This document shows, piece after piece, positions 33,565-41,933 of a stretch of 64,000 nt of DNA (its first letter is position 1; each line of letters opens with the position of its first letter). The position numbers were made by a program, and so were the translations under genes. Origin of the DNA: Streptomyces viridochromogenes DSM 40736 (lineage in GTDB: Bacteria > Actinomycetota > Actinomycetes > Streptomycetales > Streptomycetaceae); NCBI RefSeq assembly GCF_000158955.1, contig NZ_GG657757.1, positions 5,416,036 through 5,480,035 on the forward strand. The letters run 5' to 3'. Below the pieces are notes generated by a model. That model saw nothing but the letters and a program-made list of their open reading frames with translations, did no database searches and was not told where the DNA came from.

Positions 33565-36045
33565 ATGAGCAGCCTCTTTGACGACAGCTTCCTGGCGGAC
33601 CTCCAGGCCCAGCGGGGCCCCGCGGACGAGCCCCCGCCGCCGCCCGAGGACGATCACGTACCGGAGCCGGTTCCGGACGATCTGTTCGGCGGGAAGTTCG
33701 ACGTGCCGCCGGACCGGGACACCCACTACCGGGACGGCGCCCCGCGCCCGGTGGTGGACACCGCCGCCCTCCTGGAGGGGCTGAACGACAACCAGCGCGC
33801 CGCCGTCGTCCACTCCGGCTCCCCGCTGCTCATCGTGGCCGGTGCCGGCTCCGGCAAGACCCGCGTGCTCACGCACCGCATCGCCCACCTGCTCGCCGAG
33901 CGGGACGTCCACCCGGGCCAGATCCTCGCGATCACCTTCACCAACAAGGCCGCGGGCGAGATGAAGGAGCGCGTCGAGCAGCTCGTCGGCCCGCGCGCGA
34001 ACGCCATGTGGGTGATGACCTTCCACAGCGCGTGCGTGCGCATCCTGCGACGGGAGAGCAAGAAGCTCGGCTTCACCTCCTCCTTCTCGATCTACGACGC
34101 CGCCGACTCCAAGCGCCTGATGGCCCTGGTCTGCCGCGATCTGGACCTCGACCCCAAGCGCTTCCCGCCGAAGTCGTTCAGCGCCAAGATCAGCAACCTC
34201 AAGAACGAGCTGATCGACGAGGAGGACTTCGCGGCGCAGGCGAGCGACGGCTTCGAGAAGACCCTCGCCCAGGCCTACGCGATGTACCAGTCGCGACTGC
34301 GCGAGGCCAACGCCCTCGACTTCGACGACCTGATCATGACGACGGTCAACCTGCTGCGCGCCTTCCCGGACGTCGCCGAGCACTACCGCCGCCGCTTCCG
34401 GCACGTGCTGGTGGACGAGTACCAGGACACCAACCACGCCCAGTACGCCCTCGTCCGCGAACTCGTCGGCACCACCGAGCACCCCGTCGACGTACCGCCC
34501 GGCCCGGAGGACGTCCCGCCCGCCGAGCTGTGCGTGGTGGGTGACGCCGACCAGTCGATCTACGCCTTCCGCGGGGCGACGATCCGTAACATCCTCCAGT
34601 TCGAGGAGGACTACCCGGACGCGACGACGATCCTGCTCGAGCAGAACTACCGCTCCACGCAGACCATCCTGAGCGCCGCCAACGCGGTCATCGAGCGCAA
34701 CGAGTCCCGCCGCCCCAAGAACCTGTGGACCAACGCGGGCACCGGCGCGCAGATCACCGGATACGTCGCCGACACCGAGCACGACGAGGCGCAGTTCGTC
34801 GCCGAGGAGATAGACCGCCTGACCGACGCGGGCGAGGCGAAGGCGGGCGACGTCGCCGTCTTCTACCGCACCAACGCCCAGTCCCGTGTCTTCGAGGAGA
34901 TCTTCATCCGCGTCGGCCTGCCCTACAAGGTCGTCGGCGGTGTCCGCTTCTACGAGCGCAAGGAGGTCCGGGACGTCCTGGCCTACCTGCGCGTGCTGGC
35001 CAACCCGGAGGACTCGGTGCCGCTGCGCCGGATCCTCAACGTCCCCAAGCGGGGCATCGGCGACCGCGCCGAGGCGATGATCGACGCCCTCTCCCAGCGC
35101 GAGAAGATCAGCTTCCCGCAGGCCCTGAAGCGCGTCGACGAGGCGTACGGCATGGCCGCGCGCTCCACCAACGCGGTCAGGCGGTTCAACGCGCTGATGG
35201 AGGACCTCCGCACGATCGTCGAGTCCGGCGCCGGACCCGCCACCGTGCTGGAGGCCGTGCTGGAACGCACCGGGTACCTCGCCGAGTTGCAGGCCTCCAC
35301 CGACCCGCAGGACGAGACCCGGATCGAGAACCTCCAGGAGCTCGCCGCCGTCGCCATGGAGTTCGAGCAGGAGCGCGGCGAAGACGAGCAGGGCACCCTG
35401 GCCGACTTCCTCGAACAGGTCGCCCTGGTCGCCGACTCCGACCAGATCCCGGACGAGGAGGACGGCGACGGCGTCATCACGCTGATGACCCTGCACACCG
35501 CCAAGGGCCTGGAGTTCCCGGTCGTCTTCCTCACCGGCATGGAGGACGGCGTCTTCCCGCACATGCGCGCCCTCGGCCAGACCAAGGAGCTGGAGGAGGA
35601 GCGCCGCCTGGCCTACGTCGGCATCACACGCGCACGGGAACGGCTGTACCTGACGCGGTCGACGATGCGCAGCGCCTGGGGCCAGCCGTCGTACAACCCG
35701 CCCTCCCGGTTCCTGGAGGAGATTCCGCCGGCCCACCTGGAGTGGAAGCGGACGGGAGCGACCGCGCCCGCGTCTTCCGGCCCGGTCTCGGCCGTGGCGG
35801 CCTCGCTGTCGTCGTCCCGCTCGCGTTCGTCGGCGTCGGGCGCCTCCGGTTTCGCCACGCGCCGGACCTCCGAGAAGCCGGTCGTGGCGCTGGCGGCCGG
35901 GGACCGTGTCACACACGACCAGTTCGGGCTCGGGACCGTCGTCGCGGTCAAGGGCACGGGCGCGAACGCCGAGGCGACGATCGACTTCGGGGACACCAAA
36001 CCGAAGCGGCTACTGCTGCGGTACGCGCCGGTGGAGAAGCTCTAG
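33565..36045 (+). CDS. pcrA: ATP-dependent 3'-5' DNA helicase PcrA/UvrD
   Basis: An 826-residue SF1A helicase acting in nucleotide excision repair and replication-fork upkeep. After a 70-residue acidic tail the helicase core begins LLEGLNDNQRAAVVHSGSPL. Walker A AGAGSGKT is near 93-100, DEYQDTN (motif II) near 284, ADQSIYAFRGA is motif III, QNYRST motif IV, TLHTAKGLEFPVVFLTG motif V and AYVGITRARERLYL motif VI. The C-terminal tail (VTHDQFGLGTVVAVKGTG to the end) is the Tudor-like domain known from PcrA to contact RNA polymerase. GGAGAG lies just before ATG 33565, and TAGACT at 33551 is a possible -10 box. Convergent with the M23 gene. Confidence 0.95.
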   Translation: MSSLFDDSFLADLQAQRGPADEPPPPPEDDHVPEPVPDDLFGGKFDVPPDRDTHYRDGAPRPVVDTAALLEGLNDNQRAAVVHSGSPLLIVAGAGSGKTRVLTHRIAHLLAERDVHPGQILAITFTNKAAGEMKERVEQLVGPRANAMWVMTFHSACVRILRRESKKLGFTSSFSIYDAADSKRLMALVCRDLDLDPKRFPPKSFSAKISNLKNELIDEEDFAAQASDGFEKTLAQAYAMYQSRLREANALDFDDLIMTTVNLLRAFPDVAEHYRRRFRHVLVDEYQDTNHAQYALVRELVGTTEHPVDVPPGPEDVPPAELCVVGDADQSIYAFRGATIRNILQFEEDYPDATTILLEQNYRSTQTILSAANAVIERNESRRPKNLWTNAGTGAQITGYVADTEHDEAQFVAEEIDRLTDAGEAKAGDVAVFYRTNAQSRVFEEIFIRVGLPYKVVGGVRFYERKEVRDVLAYLRVLANPEDSVPLRRILNVPKRGIGDRAEAMIDALSQREKISFPQALKRVDEAYGMAARSTNAVRRFNALMEDLRTIVESGAGPATVLEAVLERTGYLAELQASTDPQDETRIENLQELAAVAMEFEQERGEDEQGTLADFLEQVALVADSDQIPDEEDGDGVITLMTLHTAKGLEFPVVFLTGMEDGVFPHMRALGQTKELEEERRLAYVGITRARERLYLTRSTMRSAWGQPSYNPPSRFLEEIPPAHLEWKRTGATAPASSGPVSAVAASLSSSRSRSSASGASGFATRRTSEKPVVALAAGDRVTHDQFGLGTVVAVKGTGANAEATIDFGDTKPKRLLLRYAPVEKL

Positions 36046-36060
36046 CCCGGTCGGATGCCG

Positions 36061-36087
36061 GCCCCCGCTCGCACTCGCGGCGGGGGC
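36061..36087. terminator. Hairpin between pcrA and the M23 peptidase gene
   Basis: GCCCCCGC (36061-36068) pairs with GCGGGGGC (36080-36087), 8-bp stem and 11-base loop, in the 52-bp gap between convergent stops. Confidence 0.6.
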
Positions 36088-36097
36088 TGCCGAGACG

Positions 36098-37636
36098 TTA
36101 CGTCGGGTCGACGCCGTGGCTGCGCAGCCACGGGAGGGGGTCGATCGGCGAGCCGCCGGCCGGGCGCACCTCGAAGTGCAGGTGAGGGCCGGTCGAGTTG
36201 CCGGAGTTGCCGGAGCGGGCGATCGGATCGCCCGCCTTCACGGACGTGCCGGAGGGGACCGTGTAGGTGGAGAGGTGGCAGTACCACGTCTCCGTGCCGT
36301 CCTTCGCGGTCAGGATCAGCATGTTGCCGTACGCGCTGTTCCACTGGGTGCGGACGGTGCCGTCGGTCGCGGCCATCACGGTCGTGCCGTACGAGACGGG
36401 GAAGTCGATGCCGGTGTGCAGGGACATCCAGTTGATGCCGGCCTGGCCGTACTGGGCGCTGAGTCCGTGGCGGGCGACCGGCATGGCGAACTTCGGGCGC
36501 AGCCGCTCCTTGCGGGCCGCCTCCTCCGCCGCCCGCTTCCGCTCGGCCGCTTGCTGGGCCTTGAGGTCGATGCGTTCCTGCGTACGGCTGGCCCGGTCGG
36601 CGAAGTCGTCGGCACCGGCGGAGAGGCTCTTCAGCTGGGTGTCGAGCTTGTTGTTGGCGGCGGCCGGTTTGACCGGCTGCGCGTCCGCCGCGGTCGTGTG
36701 CGCCTCCGCGGCACTGTCCTCGGTGAGGCTGCCGACGGAGGCCGCGGCGATCCCGGCGACACCCATCACGCATGCGGAGGGCACCGCGATGGTCATCAGC
36801 GCCGACCGCTTGGGGGGCGTACGGCGGCGGGAACGGGACGCGGCACGTGAGGCCGTCCGTGAGCCCGGGGGCGGGGTGGCCTCCTCCTGGCCGTCCAGGA
36901 GGGGGGCCACGGTGGGCAGTTCACCGGTGGTCGCCGGCTCACCGCCGTCCGCGGCGGGGTCGAGGTGGAGGGCACCGGTGGATTCGTCGTAGCCGACCTG
37001 CTCGAACGTCGCGGTCTCGAGCTGGTCGAAGGCTTCGCCGTGCTGCTCGTACGCCTCGGGGGCCGCCGCGGCGGTGCCGTCGGCGTTCCACTGGGTGGCG
37101 TCGTAGGCGCCGGTGTCGAAGGACTGCGTGCCCCAGTCCCACTGCTGGGTCTGGTCGGCCGGGTTGCCGGACTGGTCGGGCTGATGCCAGGCGCCGGTGT
37201 CCCACTGCCCGGTCGCGTCCGGGGAGGTGGCCTGCGGCGGGATGACCGGGAGCGGCTGCCCGGTCGTCCAGCTCGTCGTGTCGTACACGCCGGTGTCGTA
37301 GGCGGCGGCGTGGTGCTGGGCCGCGTACGCGTCGTAGTGCACGTTCTCGTGGGTGCCGGTGGGCCAGTGGCCGGTGTCGTACGCGCCCGTGTGATGACCG
37401 CTGTCCGGCAGATCGCCGAAGAGGGGGTCGGTGGCGAAGCTTGCGGTGGTGTGGCCGGTGGCGGCGAAACCGCTGCCGTCGGTGCCTGTGGCGTCAAAAC
37501 CGGTGGCGGCGTAGTCGCCGTACGTGGTGAAGTCGCCGTACTGGGCTTCCTGGGTGCCGTACGACGCGTAGTGCGCCGAGTCGGCGTCGGAAGCCGGAGC
37601 CGGGGTCATGGTCCCCGACGGGTGACGGTCGTTCAC
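36098..37636 (-). CDS. Membrane-anchored M23 (LytM) peptidoglycan endopeptidase
   Basis: A 512-residue protein. The N-terminal 300 residues are cytoplasmic-type low complexity with many FDTG, YDTG, WDTG and FDATG elements. A membrane helix (SALMTIAVPSACVMGVAGIAA) follows, then a short coiled coil (RASRTQERIDLKAQQAAERK) and the M23 domain. Zinc ligands are visible as HTGIDFPVSYG and GPHLHFEV, with CHLS supplying the catalytic His. The family cleaves peptide cross-bridges in the wall. The start is GTG 37636 (VNDRHPSGTMTPAPAS); the upstream frame is not protein-like, but the SD is weak. TTGTCG-18-TACAGT lies upstream as promoter. Confidence 0.88.
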   Translation of the reverse strand: MNDRHPSGTMTPAPASDADSAHYASYGTQEAQYGDFTTYGDYAATGFDATGTDGSGFAATGHTTASFATDPLFGDLPDSGHHTGAYDTGHWPTGTHENVHYDAYAAQHHAAAYDTGVYDTTSWTTGQPLPVIPPQATSPDATGQWDTGAWHQPDQSGNPADQTQQWDWGTQSFDTGAYDATQWNADGTAAAAPEAYEQHGEAFDQLETATFEQVGYDESTGALHLDPAADGGEPATTGELPTVAPLLDGQEEATPPPGSRTASRAASRSRRRTPPKRSALMTIAVPSACVMGVAGIAAASVGSLTEDSAAEAHTTAADAQPVKPAAANNKLDTQLKSLSAGADDFADRASRTQERIDLKAQQAAERKRAAEEAARKERLRPKFAMPVARHGLSAQYGQAGINWMSLHTGIDFPVSYGTTVMAATDGTVRTQWNSAYGNMLILTAKDGTETWYCHLSTYTVPSGTSVKAGDPIARSGNSGNSTGPHLHFEVRPAGGSPIDPLPWLRSHGVDPT

Positions 37637-37684
37637 CAACTTCTCTTTCGCCTCGACAACAGGGGCTGCCAGAGCAGTGCGGCG

Positions 37685-37714
37685 ACTGTACCCGGCGGTA
37701 CGCGGGCACGACAA
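37685..37714 (-). promoter_or_regulatory. Promoter of the M23 peptidase gene
   Basis: TTGTCG (37709-37714) and TACAGT (37685-37690) on the minus strand are 18 bp apart; transcription would begin about 42 bases before GTG 37636. Confidence 0.55.
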
Positions 37715-37890
37715 TCTTCGGCAGGTTTCGCGCGCACAGGAAACGGGCATTCGGCCGTGTTTTGGCGGACTGCGGGCGCGGGTTTGGCCCTGTGTTCGAA
37801 GTTTGTTCGAGGTTGATCGGGGCTGGAGTGCTGAGCGTCGGTTGTATGACGAGTCCGTGCGGCGGGACGTGGACGGTGGCGTGGGTGGTT

Positions 37891-38754
37891 TCAGGCCACC
37901 GTCAGACCGTCGGCGTGGCCGGTGGACGGTTCACCCGGGCGTGCCGTGTCGAGGACCTGCCGTATGCCGTTGGCGATGGTGGGGTGCACGGGCAGGGCGA
38001 GATGGCCGATGCCCGTCACTCGTACGTTCTGCGCCGAGAGATCGGGATGGTCGATGCGGGCCGTCTCCACCGGGTCCATCACGGTGTCAAGGTCGCTCCA
38101 GTAGCTGACGAAGTGCGTGCGGCAGCCCGGCGCCGGTCGAGTGAGCTCCTCGAGCACCGGTGAGCCGGGGCGCATCTGGCGCACGATGGGGTGCGCGTCG
38201 GCCAGGGGCACCGCCCGGGTTCCGGAGTGCGGCGTGCCGAGTGTGACCAGGGTCCGGACGCGGCTGTCCCCGCCGAGCCGCTGCACGTAGTAACGCGCTA
38301 TCAGGCCGCCGAGGCTGTGCCCGACCACGTCCACCTGCTCGGCGCCGGTGCGTTCGCAGATCTCCTCTATATGCCGGCCGAGCAGCTCGGCCGCGACGCG
38401 CAGATCGCAGGTCAACGGCGAGTAGTTGAGGGACTCGATCCGCTGCCTGCCGTGCTGGGCGAGACTGCGGCGCAGCAGGACGAAGACCGAGCGGTTGTCG
38501 ATGAAGCCGTGCAGCAGGACGACCGGGGGCTTGGCCTCCGTCGGCAGTTGGGCGGTGCCGTCCGTGGGCAGTGCCGGGGCGGGGATCCGTCGCTCCTGGG
38601 CGATGCCGGAGGGATAGAGGAGGAGATGCCCGGCCAGGATCGCGATCTCCAGGGCGGTGGCCTTCAGCAGCGCCATGGAGAGTCCGGCCGGCCGGCTCGG
38701 CAACAGACGCCGGCAGAACGGGAGAAAGGGCAGAACGGCCCCGGTGACCTTCAT
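37891..38754 (-). CDS. Triacylglycerol lipase-like alpha/beta hydrolase
   Basis: A 287-residue lipase-like protein. ATG 38754 is preceded by GGAGG with 6-base spacing. A hydrophobic N-terminal segment (SMALLKATALEIAILAGHLLLY) probably anchors or exports it. PPVVLLHGFIDNRSVF holds the oxyanion-hole HGF, VDVVGHSLGGLIARYY the nucleophile Ser in GHSLGG, WSDLDTVMDP the acid and GIGHLALP the His. This pattern is like bacterial EstA/LipA-type lipases and esterases in Streptomyces; substrate chain length is not readable. Divergent from icmB across a 590-bp gap. Confidence 0.87.
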   Translation of the reverse strand: MKVTGAVLPFLPFCRRLLPSRPAGLSMALLKATALEIAILAGHLLLYPSGIAQERRIPAPALPTDGTAQLPTEAKPPVVLLHGFIDNRSVFVLLRRSLAQHGRQRIESLNYSPLTCDLRVAAELLGRHIEEICERTGAEQVDVVGHSLGGLIARYYVQRLGGDSRVRTLVTLGTPHSGTRAVPLADAHPIVRQMRPGSPVLEELTRPAPGCRTHFVSYWSDLDTVMDPVETARIDHPDLSAQNVRVTGIGHLALPVHPTIANGIRQVLDTARPGEPSTGHADGLTVA

Positions 38755-39344
38755 GGCCGACCTCCTGTCGGCACGCGTGAGGGCCACAGCCCCCCGTGTG
38801 CCCTCGTGGAAAGCAGCTGCGAAGACGGCCGACGACGACCGCGCGAGCGGCGTGAGCCGCGGGGACGGAGCGCGCCGTGTGGCGCGTGTGACGCCAGTGA
38901 AGCGACGGGGTCCCCTGTCGGTGTGGCGACGAGGCTCCCCGCTGTTGCGCCGTGTCTGCCCTGCGTGCTGCGCGTGCCCTGCGTGTCCCGCGTGCCCTCG
39001 CCGAAGTGCCGTACCGCCGCTGTGCGTGGTGGGTGGGGCGGTGGTACGGCGACCTCGTCGCGGCTCCCCTTGCGCTCGGTCCCGATGCGGTCCGTGTGCC
39101 GCGGAAGAGCGCGGCACCGATGCCGCGGAAGCTCGGAACGGTGCGCGGCGAACGTGTCCCTGCGTGTGATTTCCCCCTCGCTCCGCACCGCGAAACTGCC
39201 GGTTGCGGGATGCTGGAGATAACGTTCGTTCACTTGCCCGGACGGTTCGGGGCGGGGTGTCCGTGCGGTGCGGCGTGTACCGCTTGCGCGATGTGTGCGG
39301 TACTTGTCGGTACGGATGGATGTAATCGCTTCATGGAGGCAGTG
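38755..39344. other. Long gene-free region between lipase and icmB
   Basis: These 590 bp hold no credible gene. Around 38945-39000 there is a low-complexity run of near-repeats of TGCCCTGCGTG and GTGTCCCGCGTG. An inverted repeat GTACCGC (39277-39283) and GCGGTAC (39297-39303) lies 40 bases before icmB, with TGTAAT at 39321-39326 as a possible -10 box. No clear -35 box was found. Confidence 0.5.
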
Positions 39345-39761
39345 ATGGGTGTGGCAGCCGGTCCGATCCGCGTGGTGGTGGCCAAGCCGGGGCTCGACGG
39401 CCATGATCGCGGGGCCAAGGTGATCGCGCGGGCCCTGCGCGACGCCGGTATGGAGGTCATCTACACCGGGCTCCACCAGACTCCCGAGCAGATCGTCGAC
39501 ACCGCGCTCCAGGAGGACGCCGACGCGATCGGCCTCTCCATCCTCTCCGGCGCGCACAACACGCTCTTCGCCGCCGTGATCGAGCTGCTGCGGGAGCGGG
39601 ACGCCGAGGACATCCTGGTCTTCGGCGGCGGGATCATCCCCGAGGGGGACATCCCGCTGCTGAAGGAGAAGGGCGTCGCGGAGATCTTCACGCCCGGCGC
39701 GACGACCGCGTCGATCGTGGACTGGGTCCGCGCCAACGCCCGGCAGCCGGCTGAGGCGTAG
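39345..39761 (+). CDS. icmB: Isobutyryl-CoA mutase small (B12-binding) subunit
   Basis: A 138-residue cobalamin-binding subunit of the heterodimeric mutase that interconverts isobutyryl-CoA and n-butyryl-CoA, linking valine and fatty-acid metabolism and supplying polyketide starters. RVVVAKPGLDGHDRGAKVIA contains the DxHxxG motif whose His ligates cobalt; GLSILSGAHNTLF and VFGGGIIPEGD complete the B12 Rossmann fold. Length and sequence match my memory of IcmB from S. cinnamonensis. ATG 39345 has GGAGG with a 5-base spacer. The large subunit gene icmA is not in this window, in line with its separate location in Streptomyces. Confidence 0.93.
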   Translation: MGVAAGPIRVVVAKPGLDGHDRGAKVIARALRDAGMEVIYTGLHQTPEQIVDTALQEDADAIGLSILSGAHNTLFAAVIELLRERDAEDILVFGGGIIPEGDIPLLKEKGVAEIFTPGATTASIVDWVRANARQPAEA

Positions 39762-40165
39762 GCGCCGGAGCAGGCTTCCGGCGGACGGGCCGGCAGGGCT
39801 GCGGTCGGCCGGGGCGGCGGGCGTGTCGCCGACCGGGGTGGCGGGTGTGGCGCCGGGCTGGGTGACGGGCGTGTCGCCGATCGGGGTGGCGGGCGCTGCG
39901 CCGGGCTGGGCGAACTGCGTGCCGCCGACCGGGGCGCCGGGCTGGGTGACGGGTGTGTGGCCGGGCCGGGCAGAGGGCCCGAGCCGGGTGGTGGACCCGC
40001 GGCGGGCCGCGGTGACGGGCGCGCGGCCCACCGGGGCGACGGGTCCGGGGTCCATCGTGGTGACAGGCCCCCGGCTCACCGAGGTGACGGGCCCGTGGTC
40101 CCACGGGGCTACCGGCCCAGCGCCGGGCGGGTCGGGGCGGGCGTCGGTGGGTGTGTCGGCCGGAG
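39762..40165. other. Repetitive segment without an assigned gene
   Basis: This 404-bp gap lies between the convergent icmB and DUF5691-like genes. From about 39820 to 39960 there are imperfect 48-bp repeats (39823-39870, 39871-39918, then a 36-bp short copy). From 39960 to 40135 a degenerate 15-18 bp pattern around GGTGACGGGC continues. On the minus strand one frame reads Pro/Thr/Val/Gly repeats such as PVTQPGA and GDTP with G/C-rich third positions, but no start or family was found, so no gene is called. Confidence 0.5.
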
Positions 40166-41791
40166 CTACGGCATGCGCAGTTCCTCGGTCATCGCCGCGC
40201 GCAGCCGCAGTGTCGTGGACAGGCGTTGGAAGGACTCCGCCCAGTAGCCGCCGGCTCCGGGCGACGCGTTCTCCGGTTCGTCGTCCGGTACGGCCAGCAG
40301 CGCGTCGAGACGGCCGGCCTCGGACGGGTCGAGGCAGCGTTCCGCCAGGCCCATGACCCCGCTGAAACTCCATGGATAACTCCCCGCGTCCCGAGCGATG
40401 TTGAGCGCGTCCACCACCGCCCGGCCGAGCGGCGCCGCCCACGGCACCGCACACACCCCGAGCAGCTGGAAGGCCTCGGACAGTCCGTGCGCCGCGATGA
40501 AACCGGCGACCCACTCGGCCCGCTCGGCTGCGTCCAGCGTGCCGAGCAGCTTGGCGCGCTCCGCCAGGGACACCGCGCCAGGACCGCCCGCTTCCGGCGC
40601 CGAGGGCTCTCCCAGCAGGGCGCGCGACCACTCGGCGTCCCGCTGACGCACGGCGGCCCGGCACCACGCCGCGTGCAGCTCGCCCTGCCAGTCGTCCGAG
40701 ACCGGCAGCGCGACGATCTCCCGGGGCGTCCGCCCGCCCAGCCGCGGCGACCAGGTTCCGAGCGGGGCCGCCTCCACCAGCTGGCCGAACCACCACGACC
40801 GCTCACCCCGGCCCGCGGGCGCCTTCGCCACGACACCGTCGCGCTCCATGCCCGGATCGCACTCGTGCGGCGCCTCGACGGCGATGGCCGGAGCGCTCAG
40901 TGTGCGGTCGATCGCCACGCACGCCTCCGCCCTGAGCGCCATCCGCGCGGCGAGCGCCGAACCGGGTAGCGCCGACAGCAATTCCGCCGCCGTCGCCCGG
41001 ACATTGCGGCTGCGGTCGGTCAGGGCCTGTTCCAGGAACGGCTCGTCGTCCGGGCACAGGCCCGTGCGCAGCGAGTCCAGGAACATCAGCCGGTCCTCGG
41101 CCCGTTCCGTCGCCCACGTCGTCGCGAGCAGTTCCCGAGCGGCGGCGGGTTCGCGGGAGCGCAGGGCGGACAGAAGGGCGACCCGTTCGGCGAACAGGCC
41201 ATCTTGCCACAACTGCCGGATGCTTCCGTCGTCCCTGAGGTGCGGCAGGGCCGCTCCGCCGCCCGGTGTCGAGCGCAGGGCGAACCGCCAGTCCGGGTTC
41301 AGCCGCGCCAGCCACAAGGCCCTCGGACCTGCGAACTGCAGCGCCGCCGGGCGCAGGTCGGTCCGCCCCCGGGCCGCGTCCAGCAGCGCGGGCAGCACCT
41401 GCGGAGGCGGCGCGAAACCATGGGCGTTCGCCGCCGCGAGCCACTGGGGCAGCAGCTCCATCAGGTCGGGCGCGGTGCCCCGGCGTCCGCCGCCGGATGC
41501 GCCAGGACGATCGGCCAGCAGCATCGCCAGTCTGCGGGCGGCCGCCGGCGGAAGCGGCGGACGTGAATCCTCCGGGGCCGGTTGCGGACGCTCCGCCGCC
41601 CGCGCCGGACGCAGACCGGCCCGTCGCCGTACGGTCTCCACGGCCGCCGCGTCCAGCAGGGCCACCGGCGCCTCCTGGCCCGGCCCGGTGCCCGGCGGGG
41701 TACGCCGGTCCGTGCCCAGCAGTGCTGTAGTGACGAGCCCCTCCCAGGCGCCCGTGGCGGGCGCGTCCACAGGAGCGGAAGTCCTGTTCAT
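40166..41791 (-). CDS. DUF5691-like helical-repeat protein of the MoxR-vWA locus
   Basis: A 541-residue protein that I assign from memory to DUF5691. It begins AWEGLVTTALLGTDRRTPPG, a typical opening of the family, and is otherwise rich in Ala/Leu helices (RNVRATAAELLSALPGSALA, AEWVAGFIAAHGLSEAFQLL) like HEAT or ARM repeats. No catalytic motif is visible. ATG 41791 has GGAAAGGA 5 bases upstream. It lies 142 bp downstream of the SWIM gene on the same strand and across from the MoxR/vWA operon; such genes recur together, which suggests a shared complex. A role as scaffold or substrate adaptor is inference. Confidence 0.78.
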   Translation of the reverse strand: MNRTSAPVDAPATGAWEGLVTTALLGTDRRTPPGTGPGQEAPVALLDAAAVETVRRRAGLRPARAAERPQPAPEDSRPPLPPAAARRLAMLLADRPGASGGGRRGTAPDLMELLPQWLAAANAHGFAPPPQVLPALLDAARGRTDLRPAALQFAGPRALWLARLNPDWRFALRSTPGGGAALPHLRDDGSIRQLWQDGLFAERVALLSALRSREPAAARELLATTWATERAEDRLMFLDSLRTGLCPDDEPFLEQALTDRSRNVRATAAELLSALPGSALAARMALRAEACVAIDRTLSAPAIAVEAPHECDPGMERDGVVAKAPAGRGERSWWFGQLVEAAPLGTWSPRLGGRTPREIVALPVSDDWQGELHAAWCRAAVRQRDAEWSRALLGEPSAPEAGGPGAVSLAERAKLLGTLDAAERAEWVAGFIAAHGLSEAFQLLGVCAVPWAAPLGRAVVDALNIARDAGSYPWSFSGVMGLAERCLDPSEAGRLDALLAVPDDEPENASPGAGGYWAESFQRLSTTLRLRAAMTEELRMP

Positions 41792-41933
41792 ACGGGTCCT
41801 TTCCGCGGGGCGCCCGGGGGTGGTTGAAGACTCACCCTGATCGGTTGTCCCGTGATGCCTGAAAGATGCGTGCATTCGTGAGAAGTGCGAGTTGGGCCGA
41901 AGGGGCGAGAGCGCTGCCGTCGGCGGCACGTGC

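Noticed and set aside
39823..40356. Plus-strand frame of 177 codons with collagen-like repeats after icmB
   Set aside because: No SD, no signal or family motif, and it runs antisense into the DUF5691-like gene; treated as a non-coding repetitive stretch.
38751..40796. Minus-strand frame of 681 codons covering icmB and the lipase promoter region
   Set aside because: It crosses icmB antisense and part of the DUF5691-like gene in another frame; only its middle third (39800-40165) looks coding-like and is reported separately as uncertain.
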